A stretch of 33,726 nucleotides of DNA from Cellulomonas sp. B6 (GTDB taxonomy: Bacteria > Actinomycetota > Actinomycetes > Actinomycetales > Cellulomonadaceae): NCBI RefSeq assembly GCF_001462455.1, contig NZ_LNTD01000069.1:1-33726 (forward strand). The letters are read 5' to 3'. Under the pieces are notes generated by a model. The model was not told the DNA's origin and ran no database searches. It was given only the letters and a program-made list of their open reading frames with translations. Below are positions 17,376 to 25,460 of this stretch, one piece after another. The translations under genes and the position numbers were made by a program. The first letter of the stretch is position 1; the number at the start of each line of letters is the position of its first letter.

Positions 17376-17404
17376 TTGGGTCCCCGACCGGCGGGGCCTA
17401 GCCT
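17376..17404 (+). promoter_or_regulatory. Candidate dnaB promoter
   Basis: TTGGGT (17376-17381) and TAGCCT (17399-17404) are separated by 17 nt and lie about 120 nt before the proposed dnaB start. The -10 fits the actinobacterial consensus, the -35 only its TTG. It abuts the DnaA-box-like array. Confidence 0.45.
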
Positions 17405-17526
17405 CGCGAGGACAGGTCCGGTGACGGCGGCGTCGCCCGCCGTGCGGGACGTGCCCGCGGGACTGTCGGTGGGTCCCGGTAGGACAGGTGTCCGTCGGGT
17501 GCGGGCGAGCAGGAGTGGGTGACGGG

Positions 17527-18903
17527 TTGACCATCGAGGACCTCGAGTACGGCGCGCCGCCGGACAGCGGGAACCGGGGCGGCGGGTTCGACCGCACGCC
17601 GCCGCAGGACCTCGACGCGGAGCGGTCGGTGCTCGGCGGCATGATGATCAGCAAGGACGCGATCGCCGACGTCATCGAGCAGGTGCGCGGCACGGACTTC
17701 TACCGCCCCGCGCACGAGTCGATCTACGACGCGATCATCGACCTCTACGGCCGCGGCGAGCCCGCCGACGCCATCACGGTGTCCGACGAGCTGACCAAGC
17801 GCGGCGAGATCACGCGCATCGGCGGGGCCGCGTACCTGCACACGCTCATCGCGTCCGTGCCGACGGCTGCCAACGCGGGCTTCTACGCGCGGATCGTGCG
17901 CGAGCGCTCCATCCTGCGCAAGCTGGTCGAGGCCGGCACGCGCATCGTCCAGCTCGGCTACGCGACCGACGGCGGGGACGTCGACGAGCTCGTGAATAAC
18001 GCGCAGGCCGAGGTGTACGCGGTCACGGAGCGACGCGCGTCCGAGGACTACCTGCCGCTGTCCGAGGTCATCGGCGGCACGGTCGACGAGATCGAGGCCG
18101 CGGGGCACCGCGGCGAGGGCATGATCGGCGTGCCCACGGGGTTCTCGGACCTGGACCGGCTGACCAACGGGTTGCACCCGGGGCAGATGATCGTGATCGC
18201 AGCGAGGCCGGCAATTGGCAAATCGACCGTGGGAATCGACATTGTCCGATCGGCGGCCATCAAAAATGACATGGCTGCAGTTGTTTTCTCACTCGAGATG
18301 AGCCGCAACGAGATTGTCATGCGTCTTCTCTCGGCCGAGGCCCGGGTCCATCTGCAGAAGCTGCGCACCGGCTCGATGGGTGAGGAGGACTGGGCGAAGA
18401 TCGCCGCGACCATGGGCCGCATCAGCGAGGCCCCGCTGTTCATCGACGACTCACCCAACATGTCCCTCATGGAGATCCGCGCCAAGTGCCGGCGCCTCAA
18501 GCAGCGCCACGACCTCAAGCTCGTCGTCATCGACTACCTCCAGCTCATGACGTCGGGCAAGCGCGTCGAGTCCCGTCAGCAGGAGGTCTCGGAGTTCTCG
18601 CGTGCGCTCAAGCTGCTCGCCAAGGAGCTCGAGGTCCCCGTCATCGCGATCTCGCAGCTGAACCGTGGGCCTGAGCAGCGGACGGACAAGCGGCCGGCGA
18701 TGAGCGACCTTCGTGAATCCGGGTCAATTGAGCAGGACGCAGACATGGTCATTCTTCTGCACCGCGAGGATGCGTACGAGAAGGAATCCCCGCGAGCGGG
18801 GGAAGCCGACCTCATCGTCGCCAAGCACCGTAACGGCCCCACCGACACCATCACCGTCGCGTTCCAGGGGCACTACTCGCGGTTCGTCGACATGCAGATG
18901 TAG
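17527..18903 (+). CDS. dnaB: Replicative DNA helicase DnaB
   Basis: A 458-residue hexameric fork helicase. The N-terminal domain (about 20-125: PPQDLDAERSVLGGMM, then FYRPAHESIYDAI) is followed by a RecA-like core with Walker A ARPAIGKST (226-234, Lys232), Walker B LKLVVIDYLQLM, SQLNRG and DLRESGSIEQDADMV. It is intact and intein-free. TTG 17527 (L-T-I-E-D-L) follows AGGAG at 11 nt; GTG 17488 (471 residues) and GTG 17515 are alternatives. Two stretches have codon use unlike the rest of the gene: about 18199-18345 over the P-loop (45 G+C in the 90 nt 18211-18300; AAA, ATT, AGG, TTT codons) and about 18711-18805 over ESG/SIEQ. These coincide with the known DnaB intein sites. Confidence 0.96.
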   Translation: MTIEDLEYGAPPDSGNRGGGFDRTPPQDLDAERSVLGGMMISKDAIADVIEQVRGTDFYRPAHESIYDAIIDLYGRGEPADAITVSDELTKRGEITRIGGAAYLHTLIASVPTAANAGFYARIVRERSILRKLVEAGTRIVQLGYATDGGDVDELVNNAQAEVYAVTERRASEDYLPLSEVIGGTVDEIEAAGHRGEGMIGVPTGFSDLDRLTNGLHPGQMIVIAARPAIGKSTVGIDIVRSAAIKNDMAAVVFSLEMSRNEIVMRLLSAEARVHLQKLRTGSMGEEDWAKIAATMGRISEAPLFIDDSPNMSLMEIRAKCRRLKQRHDLKLVVIDYLQLMTSGKRVESRQQEVSEFSRALKLLAKELEVPVIAISQLNRGPEQRTDKRPAMSDLRESGSIEQDADMVILLHREDAYEKESPRAGEADLIVAKHRNGPTDTITVAFQGHYSRFVDMQM

Positions 18904-19092
18904 CTGCGACTGTTGTCGTTCGTCGAGTTCGGGAATCGACGGGTGTTGTAAAAATAGCCGGGGAGGATCGGCCTCTAGGGCGGGATTCTGGGAATGTCGC
19001 GGCCCTGCGGTGGTCGCGATGCGGGCGGCCCGCCGCCGTTGGTGAAGACACAGGACGACGGTGTCCTCCACTTCAGCGCTCGGCCGCGGCTC

Positions 19093-19572
19093 CTACGTGC
19101 TCAGCGCACGGCGCGCACGCGACGCAGTGCGTCCGAGTAGATGCGCACACGCCACGCCGCGCGTCGGAGCTGGTTCAGGGAGCTCGTTCGCGAGGTCTTG
19201 TGCGCGTGTAAGCGCCCCGGTCGCGCCAGCGTCGTCGTCAGGGTAGGTGCCCAGCGAGACCAGGTCATCACCGAGCGAGCCGGCCCCCGGGAAGACGTCC
19301 TCGGCCGCGGCCCAGCTGACGCGAGGCCGCGCGCGTCGCACCGAGCGTCTGGCGTCGACGGCGAGCTGGGTGGTCGTCGCCCAACACCAGCCCGTGACCG
19401 TGCGGCGAAGCGGTCGACGGCCGACCTGGCCAGCCCCATCCGTCGCGGTCAGCGCAAGGCTCTGTCGAAGTTGGGCGCGCTCGAGGTCCGCGTCGGTCCG
19501 GCAGGGAGCGACCTGATTCTGGAGCGCTCTGAGGAAGGCGCTCCACGCCACGACAGCTGCGATCCGGCTCAC
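19093..19572 (-). CDS. Hypothetical protein, weakly supported
   Basis: An open frame of 159 codons with a balanced amino-acid composition (acidic DDLVSLGTYPDDDAGA segment, basic RRSVRRARPRVSW) and mixed, lower-GC codons like other genes of the island. No family is recognised. GTG 19572 has only a weak purine-rich site upstream. The plus strand also has an open frame here (19141-19641), but its product is Arg/Pro-rich and looks like a shadow. The gene could be real, a decayed remnant, or non-coding; nothing nearby clarifies it. The 189 nt between the dnaB stop and 19093 hold a short AT-rich stretch (TGTAAAAATAG) and nothing recognisable. Confidence 0.35.
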   Translation of the reverse strand: MSRIAAVVAWSAFLRALQNQVAPCRTDADLERAQLRQSLALTATDGAGQVGRRPLRRTVTGWCWATTTQLAVDARRSVRRARPRVSWAAAEDVFPGAGSLGDDLVSLGTYPDDDAGATGALTRAQDLANELPEPAPTRGVACAHLLGRTASRARRALST

Positions 19573-19755
19573 ACCGGAACGTCACCCTGGACAGCCGATT
19601 CCCAACAGATTCTGTGCGAGGGGAGGAGGGCGGACCGTTGATCCTCGTCACTGAAGATGCAGATCGGGCAAGTTCTACCTGGTGCCGCGTGCCTCACGTG
19701 TGTCGGGAGGGCGAGCTAGCAGCCTGCTGAACTGCCGGTGTGGCATGTTGTGCCC

Positions 19756-20296
19756 ATGAACCGGGAGCTGGCGGCCACGGTCCTGGTGGCTCTTGCTGGG
19801 CTGGGTGCGACCGTGCTCACGGCGGCGCAGGCGCGGAAGCACGCCGAGCGCCTTGCGGCCCAGAACTACCGACGCGAGCGAGCGTGCAGAGCGCCTCCGT
19901 CAGGACCGCCTTGGCGTGTATGCCAACGCCCTGGGGCACGCCGTCAACGAGGAGCGGAGACTCAACGCGGTCTGGGCATACGACGGCGACGGCGGTTTCG
20001 AGCTGTCGCCCCAGCCCGCCGGTGAGCCCCTGTCTCTGGCTTCCATGGACGAGATAACCGTTCGGATGCGTCTCGTGGCTGATGCAGACGTCGAAGCAGC
20101 CTGGGCAGCGTTTGTCAGAGCGTGGAATGTCTACTACTTCTGGGGCAACGTCGAAGGCGGGCCCCCGGACCAAGACCCGCCCGAGACGGTCGTCCAACCC
20201 TTGCGAACCGCGATCGATGCTCTAAAGCTTGAGTGCCGGCGCTCGCTTGAACAGGACGGGGATTCTCGGACCGAACGCGGCGCCGCGCTGACGTGA
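19756..20296 (+). pseudogene. Membrane-anchored coiled-coil protein, frameshifted by a 4-bp duplication
   Basis: From ATG 19756 the first frame encodes an N-terminal membrane span (ELAATVLVALAGLGATVL) and the start of a charged helix (RKHAERLAAQNYRRER). The protein continues in another frame as RAERLRQDRLGVYANALGH, then a soluble domain with WAAFVRAWNVYYFWGNVEGG, ending at 20296. The break is at the tandem GAGC-GAGC at 19876-19883: removing one GAGC joins the frames seamlessly as NYRRER-AERLRQDR. So this is a single gene of about 178 codons disrupted by a 4-bp tandem duplication, by mutation or by sequence error. No family is recognised. Confidence 0.7.
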
Positions 20297-20498
20297 GCCT
20301 GCAGGAGCAGGCGCGGATCGGCGTCCTGGTTTGATGGCGAGCTCTGGCCCTGAGTCTGTCGGTCAAAAGTGGGACTGTCCGCTCGCAGTCAATCATTTCT
20401 GCATATCGACAAATAGTTCGACCAGCCAGCGTTGATAGTCCGAATAGACGAGTTTCCAGCATGGCGCGAACCCGCCTGTCGAGACGAGGATCCGGAGC

Positions 20499-21284
20499 AT
20501 GAGCCCACCGCCCCAGTACACGGACAACCATCCTGCTGAAGCTGAGGGTGCCGCTGTCCTGCAGCAGCTCTTCGCTCGCCTGGACGCAGCGGAGGCGCGT
20601 TGCGACGCGTTCACCGTGCGTCCCGGCAGCGTGCTCGAAGGCGACGACCGGGCGACCGCGTACGACCCGATCTCCTACCAGGTGCGGTTCCTCTTCATCG
20701 CGGCGTTCGATCACGCCAACACCTTCCGCAGGACCCTGGTCGATCACGGGATGCCCACCGTCGGTGCGTACCCGTTGGTGAGGGCCTCACTTGAATCCGC
20801 TGCGCAGGTCCTGTGGCTAACCACGGGCGGAACCCGGAAGAAGCGAGTGTTCCGGGCTCTGCACCGCGTGTGGGACGAGGCAAGGTTGAGCGACGTCGCG
20901 CTACGGCACTTCGCCCCCGAACGGCCGTCCTCGCTTCCCAAGCTGCGCGAACGCCTCGACGAGCTCCTCGATGCCGCCCGGGTAGGGCAACGCAGCCTCG
21001 ATCGCCCGCACCCGTCGATGACGGACGTCGTCACCGACGCGGGTCGGCACCTGCAGTCGCGGCGCTTCAAGCCCATCGATGTGTGGCGTCTGTGCTCGTC
21101 GATGGCTCATGGAAACCGAACGGTGTCGCTGGCGGTACTGGAGAGTCGACTGCACGGCGGCGTGACAGACACCGGGGCGACGTACCTGATGACGACCTCA
21201 TACCGTGTGATGGCGGTGTTCGTCGAGGTCGTGGTCGTTGTGATCGAAGCGGCACTCGATGCCCAGGACCGGCTCAACGAGTAG
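20499..21284 (+). CDS. Hypothetical protein of the accessory island
   Basis: A 261-residue, mostly helical soluble protein. Features are YDPISYQVRFLFIAAFDHAN, AYPLVRASLESAAQVLWLTT, a basic RKKRVFRALHRVWDEARL, and a C-terminal valine-rich helix (VMAVFVEVVVVVIEAALDA). The PLVRASLES...W pattern recalls families of uncharacterised all-helical proteins such as DUF5677, but I cannot place it firmly. ATG 20499 follows GAGGATCCGGAG. The 202-nt gap upstream has an AT-rich stretch (20390-20420, AATCATTTCTGCATATCGAC) that may hold its promoter. Confidence 0.7.
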   Translation: MSPPPQYTDNHPAEAEGAAVLQQLFARLDAAEARCDAFTVRPGSVLEGDDRATAYDPISYQVRFLFIAAFDHANTFRRTLVDHGMPTVGAYPLVRASLESAAQVLWLTTGGTRKKRVFRALHRVWDEARLSDVALRHFAPERPSSLPKLRERLDELLDAARVGQRSLDRPHPSMTDVVTDAGRHLQSRRFKPIDVWRLCSSMAHGNRTVSLAVLESRLHGGVTDTGATYLMTTSYRVMAVFVEVVVVVIEAALDAQDRLNE

Positions 21285-21467
21285 TAGCCAGCCATCGATG
21301 GTCACGCGGTGCCGAACGAGGTGCTCCCAGCCCAGTTCCCTCGGGTTGCTCGGGATGCCTTTGGGCGCCGACATCAGGTGCGTGGGGTCAGAGTGGGTCC
21401 ACAGAATCGCCCGTGCGACTGCGCGCGATCCGGACCGGGGCGGGTGCCAGATCGCTACGGTGCGGCC

Positions 21468-22727
21468 ATGCCGTTCACGCCGATCCACCGTGCTCTGGGG
21501 GCCGAACCCAGCGACATCACCGTCGAGCTGCTGCGTCAGGCCGCAGCGACAGGCGTCCCCGAGACAGCAGACCTGGAATGGAAGCACACCTACAACCACC
21601 ACAACCCTCGCGGTCGCGACGAGCTCGCGAAGGACATCGCTGCCATGGCGAACAGCGGCGGCGGGACCATCGTCTACGGGGTCGCGGAGGATCCTGATCG
21701 TAAGGACCTGGCTGGTGACGTCGTCGGTACGAGACTGCCGGACGGCCTCGACCAGATGTTGCATCAGGTCGCGTGGAACGACCTTCGGCCGTCCTTGAGC
21801 GGGATCCACCACACAGTCGTGCCGATCGAGGGTGACCTGAGCGTCTTGGTTGTCGAGGTGCCGGGCAGCCCCGACGCCCCTCACCTGGTGATGCGCGAGC
21901 AGCAGGACGACCGGCGGTTCCTGGCGCCGCAGCGCGCCGGGGCGCACACGGTGTTCATGACCGAGCGCGACCTCGAGCGGGCCTATCGCGAACGGTTCAC
22001 TCGCTACCAGCGCACCGAGCAGACGGTAGACCGGCTGTTCGAGCAGGCCAGCAGAGAGACTCACCGGGACAAGGTGCGGTTCGTCGGGGTCGCGGTACCC
22101 CACGCACCTGTGGGCCGCGGTCGGATGGAACGACGCGCGGCCCGCGAGATCGTCAACACAGCCCAGTCGAGCGTCAACGACCTGCTCGACGACGGCTGGT
22201 CCGACGCAGTGGAGCTCGCGCTCGGCGGGTGGGACGTCCGCAACCGGCTGCGGCGGTGGACGCACTCGCGCCGCCGGCACGACCAGCGGGTTCCGGAGCG
22301 GATCGTCAGCGTCCACTTCGACGGGGCGATCGCGCTGACCTTCGACGTCGACATCAACCAGCCGTTCGAGGTGTCGTCGCCGTACATGGAGGCGCTTCTG
22401 GCCTCGGTGCTCTCGCTGAGTCGTGCGTCCGGACAGCGCCTGTTGTACAGCGGACTCGTCGAGATCAAGGTCGGCCTCGTGTGGGACGACCCGGAGCAGA
22501 ACGTATGGGTCCTCCCACAGGCGCACGCGTGGCGCGGGTCGAGCAGGCTCGATGGCGTCCCCACGGCCCAGTTCGAGCCGTTGATCGCCACGGTTCCGCT
22601 GGACGTCGACGGCGAGGCGTTCATGGTCCTGACGCGCGAACTCGCGCTCGACCTGGTGAACATCGGCGGCGTGACCCGTCTGTACGCACTGCGAGAACCC
22701 GAGACGACGAGCGCCCCACCCAGGTGA
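21468..22727 (+). CDS. AlbA_2 (Schlafen-type) domain protein
   Basis: A 419-residue protein. Residues 20-150 are a Schlafen AlbA_2 domain: TADLEWKHTYNHHNPRG with the acidic/basic E37-W-K39 pattern, then ELAKDIAAMANSGGGTIVYG. This domain binds nucleic acid and in some members cleaves RNA; it is frequent in mobile and defence islands. The remaining 250 residues are less familiar: a charged helical part (RTEQTVDRLFEQASRET) then strands such as RIVSVHFDGAIALTFDVDI. ATG 21468 is chosen because the AlbA_2 domain begins just after it; the ribosome site is weak. It is convergent with the ASCH gene. Confidence 0.8.
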   Translation: MPFTPIHRALGAEPSDITVELLRQAAATGVPETADLEWKHTYNHHNPRGRDELAKDIAAMANSGGGTIVYGVAEDPDRKDLAGDVVGTRLPDGLDQMLHQVAWNDLRPSLSGIHHTVVPIEGDLSVLVVEVPGSPDAPHLVMREQQDDRRFLAPQRAGAHTVFMTERDLERAYRERFTRYQRTEQTVDRLFEQASRETHRDKVRFVGVAVPHAPVGRGRMERRAAREIVNTAQSSVNDLLDDGWSDAVELALGGWDVRNRLRRWTHSRRRHDQRVPERIVSVHFDGAIALTFDVDINQPFEVSSPYMEALLASVLSLSRASGQRLLYSGLVEIKVGLVWDDPEQNVWVLPQAHAWRGSSRLDGVPTAQFEPLIATVPLDVDGEAFMVLTRELALDLVNIGGVTRLYALREPETTSAPPR

Positions 22728-22824
22728 CGGCCGGAGCCGCTGGGCTGAGATGCTCGGGAGCGTGCCGGTCTTCCCGTCCACGAACCCGACCTCAATGCGC
22801 GGCGGATGCCGGTCACTGTTGTCG

Positions 22825-22838
22825 GTCCTCGCGAGGAC
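22825..22838. repeat. 14-bp perfect palindrome
   Basis: GTCCTCGCGAGGAC, in the convergent gap between the AlbA_2 and ASCH genes. The 182-nt gap (22728-22909) holds no other recognisable signal. It may be a weak hairpin or a protein site. Confidence 0.4.
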
Positions 22839-22909
22839 TCGCTTTGATGGCGTCGCGCCCGGTAGATCTACTCCTCACCGGGCTTCACAGTCTGCTCTTC
22901 TTTGTCCTC

Positions 22910-23335
22910 TCAGCGCGTGGCGGCGAGCTCGTCGTGCAGACGAGCCTGCGTGTCTCCCTGGGGTCCGTGCGGGTTCAGAGTGAGGTAGACGAAGCTCTGC
23001 GGAGCCGGAAGAGACGGGTCGATCTCGGCGAGGGTCAGCGGCCTAGCCAACCGGCGTGCGTCTCTCACGCGGATGCCCACCGCGGAGCCCGCTCCGCGGT
23101 AGTAGTCGCGGTAGCCAGTCCGCGAGATGCCGGCGTGCCCCTTGTGGCGCTCCCACACTGCGGTCGGGGAGGCGATGTCGTAGCCGCCGACCTCGAAGGC
23201 ACCGATGACCCGTCCCACCGGCATCGTGGCGTAGATGAGCACGGTGGTGACGTCCGGCGCCAGCCGTCGCTTCCGAAACTCGACGAGCTTGGTGCCATCA
23301 AGGATCGCCTCCGCGAACCGCGGCTTGATCGACAT
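22910..23335 (-). CDS. ASCH-domain protein
   Basis: A 141-residue PUA-like protein. The N-terminus MSIKPRFAEAILDGTKLVEFRKRRL is the diagnostic ASCH start (SIKP...I..G.K..EFRKR), followed by a YATMPVGRVIGAFEV strand and the end of the barrel (PQSFVYLTL). ASCH proteins bind RNA or modified nucleosides, and the E. coli member YqfB hydrolyses N4-acetylcytidine. ATG 23335 shares one base with the TGA of the PIN-GNAT-EVE-like gene upstream (TGATG), so it is translationally coupled to it. This strongly suggests a shared function. The precise activity is unknown. Confidence 0.85.
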   Translation of the reverse strand: MSIKPRFAEAILDGTKLVEFRKRRLAPDVTTVLIYATMPVGRVIGAFEVGGYDIASPTAVWERHKGHAGISRTGYRDYYRGAGSAVGIRVRDARRLARPLTLAEIDPSLPAPQSFVYLTLNPHGPQGDTQARLHDELAATR

Positions 23336-24912
23336 CACTGCGACGCGGCCAGCTGCTGGTGCACCCACGGTCGTCCTCCTTCGTCTACTTCGGTGATGCT
23401 TCGCGGTGCGCCGTTGAGCACGCCCATCAGCATGAGGGTCCTGAGTGACACGGGCGGGTCGAGCATCCGGTCTTGCCGAAAGATCATCGCGTGCAGCTCG
23501 CGGTGCTCGAGTGCCATCAGCGACAGGTCCCGCGGGGTGTACACGGTGCGGCGGCCGACGAACCGCCGGATGGACTCGGGGTCGCCCGAGACGTGCACAT
23601 CCTCCACCACGCCGACGACAGTGACGGCCCGGAGATCGGCGGACCGGTAGAACAGCACGGTGTCCCCCGCGCCGATCCGCCGGGAGTTGGTACCGCTGAC
23701 GTACGCCTTACGGAGTGCGTTGCCGTACGCGTGGGTACCGGTCCACAGACCCAGCCCCATCGTGAAGTCGGGGAAGAGCGCGTCGTGCCAAATCGGCACG
23801 ACCGGCACGACGAACGCGCGGGCGTCGGGGTGGATGAATGGCGGTCCGTGCCTCCGGTGGGCTGCGAGGGGATCGGTCTCCGTAGGGTCGGCCGGCCGGC
23901 GGTGCTTGACCAGGATCAGCTCTTCGTCGTCGGTCCGTGGAGCGTTGTGCCGGACGAAGCCGAAGTCTTCCAGGAGCTCGATCAGCCGGTCCTGCTTGGG
24001 GTACGTCGTGACGAACACCGTGTCGTGGGCGCCAGCGTGCATGTGACCGAAGAGCGCTTTGAGCAGGAGCTCGCCGTAGGCGCGGCCAAAGGCGTGCGGT
24101 GCAACCTTGAAGGTGCAGAGCTTCAGCACCTTGCCGGGGAACGGCGTCGTACCAGCCTGCTCGTCCTTGACGATCATCAAGGCGCCGTAGCTGCCGCCCT
24201 CGACCTCGATGACCCAGGAAGGCCGTCCGGGTGCGATCTTCACCTTCGCGAACCAGTCGTCGAACCCGTCATAGTCCTCGCGCAGGGAGTCGAAGATCGG
24301 GTCGTGCGGGTCGAGGTTGTACGTGCGCACGGGCGTGACCGCGGGTGGCGGCGTGCTGGCCCGGGGCGTGAGTCGGCGCAGGAAGGCGACAGCCTCGACG
24401 ATGGTGAGCACGCGCTCGCCCAGCCCGGCGCGGACACCGCGGCGCCGCAGTCGGTTGTCCTGCGTGACGAGGAAGTCGACGGCGCCCACCCACAACGCGG
24501 CGAGCATCTCGAGGTCGACGTCGTTGTTCGAGTGACGCCCGGGCGGTGGGGCCGGCTCGCCGAGTGCCTCCAGCAGGTCGCCGGGAGGGGCGATCGGGTC
24601 GAGATGTAGATACTTCCCCGCGAGTGCATGGTTCGCCCGCCGGCGGTCCAGCTGCGGATCACGATCGATGTCATGAGCCGTGCCGGCGGACAGGTAGAAC
24701 CTGTGGTCGCCCTGCTGCGCGAGCCGGACAAGGTCTGCCGCATCGGGCAAGTCCGCCTGGAACGACGGCGATGTTGGTTCGAGGGCGATGAACGCATTGG
24801 TGTCGAGGAGCAGCGCAAAGCGCGAGGCGGCCTTCGCGCTCGTGTCGTTCACCTCCGCAGGATCTCGGTCACTGGCGTGCAGGCATACGAGGACACGCCG
24901 ACCGGGGTGCAC
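23335..24912 (-). CDS. PIN nuclease - GNAT - EVE/PUA-like fusion protein
   Basis: A 525-residue three-part protein. Residues 33-185 form a PIN domain: LLLDTNAFIAL (D37), NNDVDLEMLAAL (D131, D133) and LVTQDNRLRRRGV (D152) give the acidic nuclease site. Residues 215-340 look like a GNAT acetyltransferase (VIEVEGGSYGALMIV, then APHAFGRAYGELLLKALF, then LIELLEDFGFVRH). Residues 395-510 resemble an EVE/PUA-like barrel (SRRIGAGDTVLFYRS, then VTVVGVVEDVHV). GTG 24912 has GGTGGG upstream; GTG 24852, just before the PIN domain, is an alternative. It is coupled by TGATG to the ASCH gene. The set suggests an RNA-targeting toxin or defence module, with acetylation as modifier; this is inference. Confidence 0.8.
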   Translation of the reverse strand: MHPGRRVLVCLHASDRDPAEVNDTSAKAASRFALLLDTNAFIALEPTSPSFQADLPDAADLVRLAQQGDHRFYLSAGTAHDIDRDPQLDRRRANHALAGKYLHLDPIAPPGDLLEALGEPAPPPGRHSNNDVDLEMLAALWVGAVDFLVTQDNRLRRRGVRAGLGERVLTIVEAVAFLRRLTPRASTPPPAVTPVRTYNLDPHDPIFDSLREDYDGFDDWFAKVKIAPGRPSWVIEVEGGSYGALMIVKDEQAGTTPFPGKVLKLCTFKVAPHAFGRAYGELLLKALFGHMHAGAHDTVFVTTYPKQDRLIELLEDFGFVRHNAPRTDDEELILVKHRRPADPTETDPLAAHRRHGPPFIHPDARAFVVPVVPIWHDALFPDFTMGLGLWTGTHAYGNALRKAYVSGTNSRRIGAGDTVLFYRSADLRAVTVVGVVEDVHVSGDPESIRRFVGRRTVYTPRDLSLMALEHRELHAMIFRQDRMLDPPVSLRTLMLMGVLNGAPRSITEVDEGGRPWVHQQLAASQ

Positions 24913-25175
24913 GTTCCCACCGCCGATGCCCTACGTGGAAGCGTCAGAAGCTTGCATGATGGTGCCTCGACCCCCTGTGCGACATCTATGGCCGATAGGG
25001 CGTGAGAAGGCGGGTTCCCAGGCTGGAGTCCACGACGTTCCCCAGAAACGCGACGATGCTGGTCAGATTCCGTCCAGACCCCAGCCTCGGCACTGCTCGC
25101 ACGATCGGCATCCGCAGCGGATCGCGTCGATCACCGTGCAGCTCGTGTGGAGCTCTGCCGATCGCCCGTGGACGG

Positions 25176-25181
25176 CATACT
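25176..25181 (+). promoter_or_regulatory. -10 candidate for the first Y RNA
   Basis: CATACT ends 8 nt before the first base of the Y1 terminal helix (25190), the spacing expected for a -10 and a start at the helix. No convincing -35 is seen. The rest of 24913-25189 shows no gene or other signal. Confidence 0.4.
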
Positions 25182-25189
25182 GGCGGCTC

Positions 25190-25351
25190 GGCCCGGGCGG
25201 GCCGAAGGCCATCGGTGATCTGGATCCGCGGGTCGAGGGTTCGAGCCCCTCCGGCGTCTCGGCGTCGTAGCTCAGTGGTAGAGCAGCGGACGGCGCACCG
25301 CCCCGTCAGGGGCGGCGGCGTTCCGGCGGCCACCCCACGCCCGCCCGGGCC
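25190..25351 (+). ncRNA. Y RNA 1 with complete permuted tRNA mimic
   Basis: About 162 nt. Terminal helix of 13 bp (25190-25202 with 25339-25351); internal loop CGAA (25203-25206) opposite ACCCCAC (25332-25338); second helix GGCCATCGG (25207-25215) with CCGGCGGCC (25323-25331; one A/C mismatch). Then TCCGC/GCGGA (25225-25229 with 25286-25290, in the place of the anticodon stem) and a T-arm GAGGG-TTCGAGC-CCCTC (25235-25251). An acceptor-like stem CGGCGTC/GGCGTCG (25252-25258 with 25261-25267, two G-U pairs) is closed by TC, followed by T8-A9 (25268-25269) and a D-arm GCTC-AGTGGTA-GAGC (25270-25284). A further hairpin with a GTCA loop lies at 25298-25315. The T-arm precedes the D-arm, so this is not a tRNA gene; the layout matches bacterial YrlA-type Y RNAs, and rsr lies downstream. 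Confidence 0.85.
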
Positions 25352-25460
25352 CCTGCGAGCAGGTCGCTCACCCGCCCGTGTGACGTCTCCGGAAAAAGCC
25401 CTGCGCCCCGCCTGTGTAGACCCCTACAGTCGTCGACGACAACAGCACACGGAAAGACTT

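Noticed and set aside
19141-19641. Plus-strand gene opposite the weak hypothetical at 19093-19572
   Set aside because: The product is Arg/Pro-rich with poor composition and no start context; the minus frame is more protein-like, though itself uncertain.
25238-25249. Integration (att) site for the island at the tRNA-like T-arm
   Set aside because: No matching direct repeat was found at the dnaB side of the island and no integrase is visible.
25235-25284. Ordinary tRNA gene at Y1 (and at 25505-25556 in Y2)
   Set aside because: T-arm and acceptor 3' strand precede the acceptor 5' strand and D-arm, and there is no anticodon loop; the structure fits a Y RNA mimic, not a tRNA.
24986-25333. Minus-strand open frame whose product contains a GGARTLDPRI-like segment
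   Set aside because: It is the complement of the Y1 T-arm/D-arm region; this peptide is a well-known artefact of translating tRNA-like sequence.
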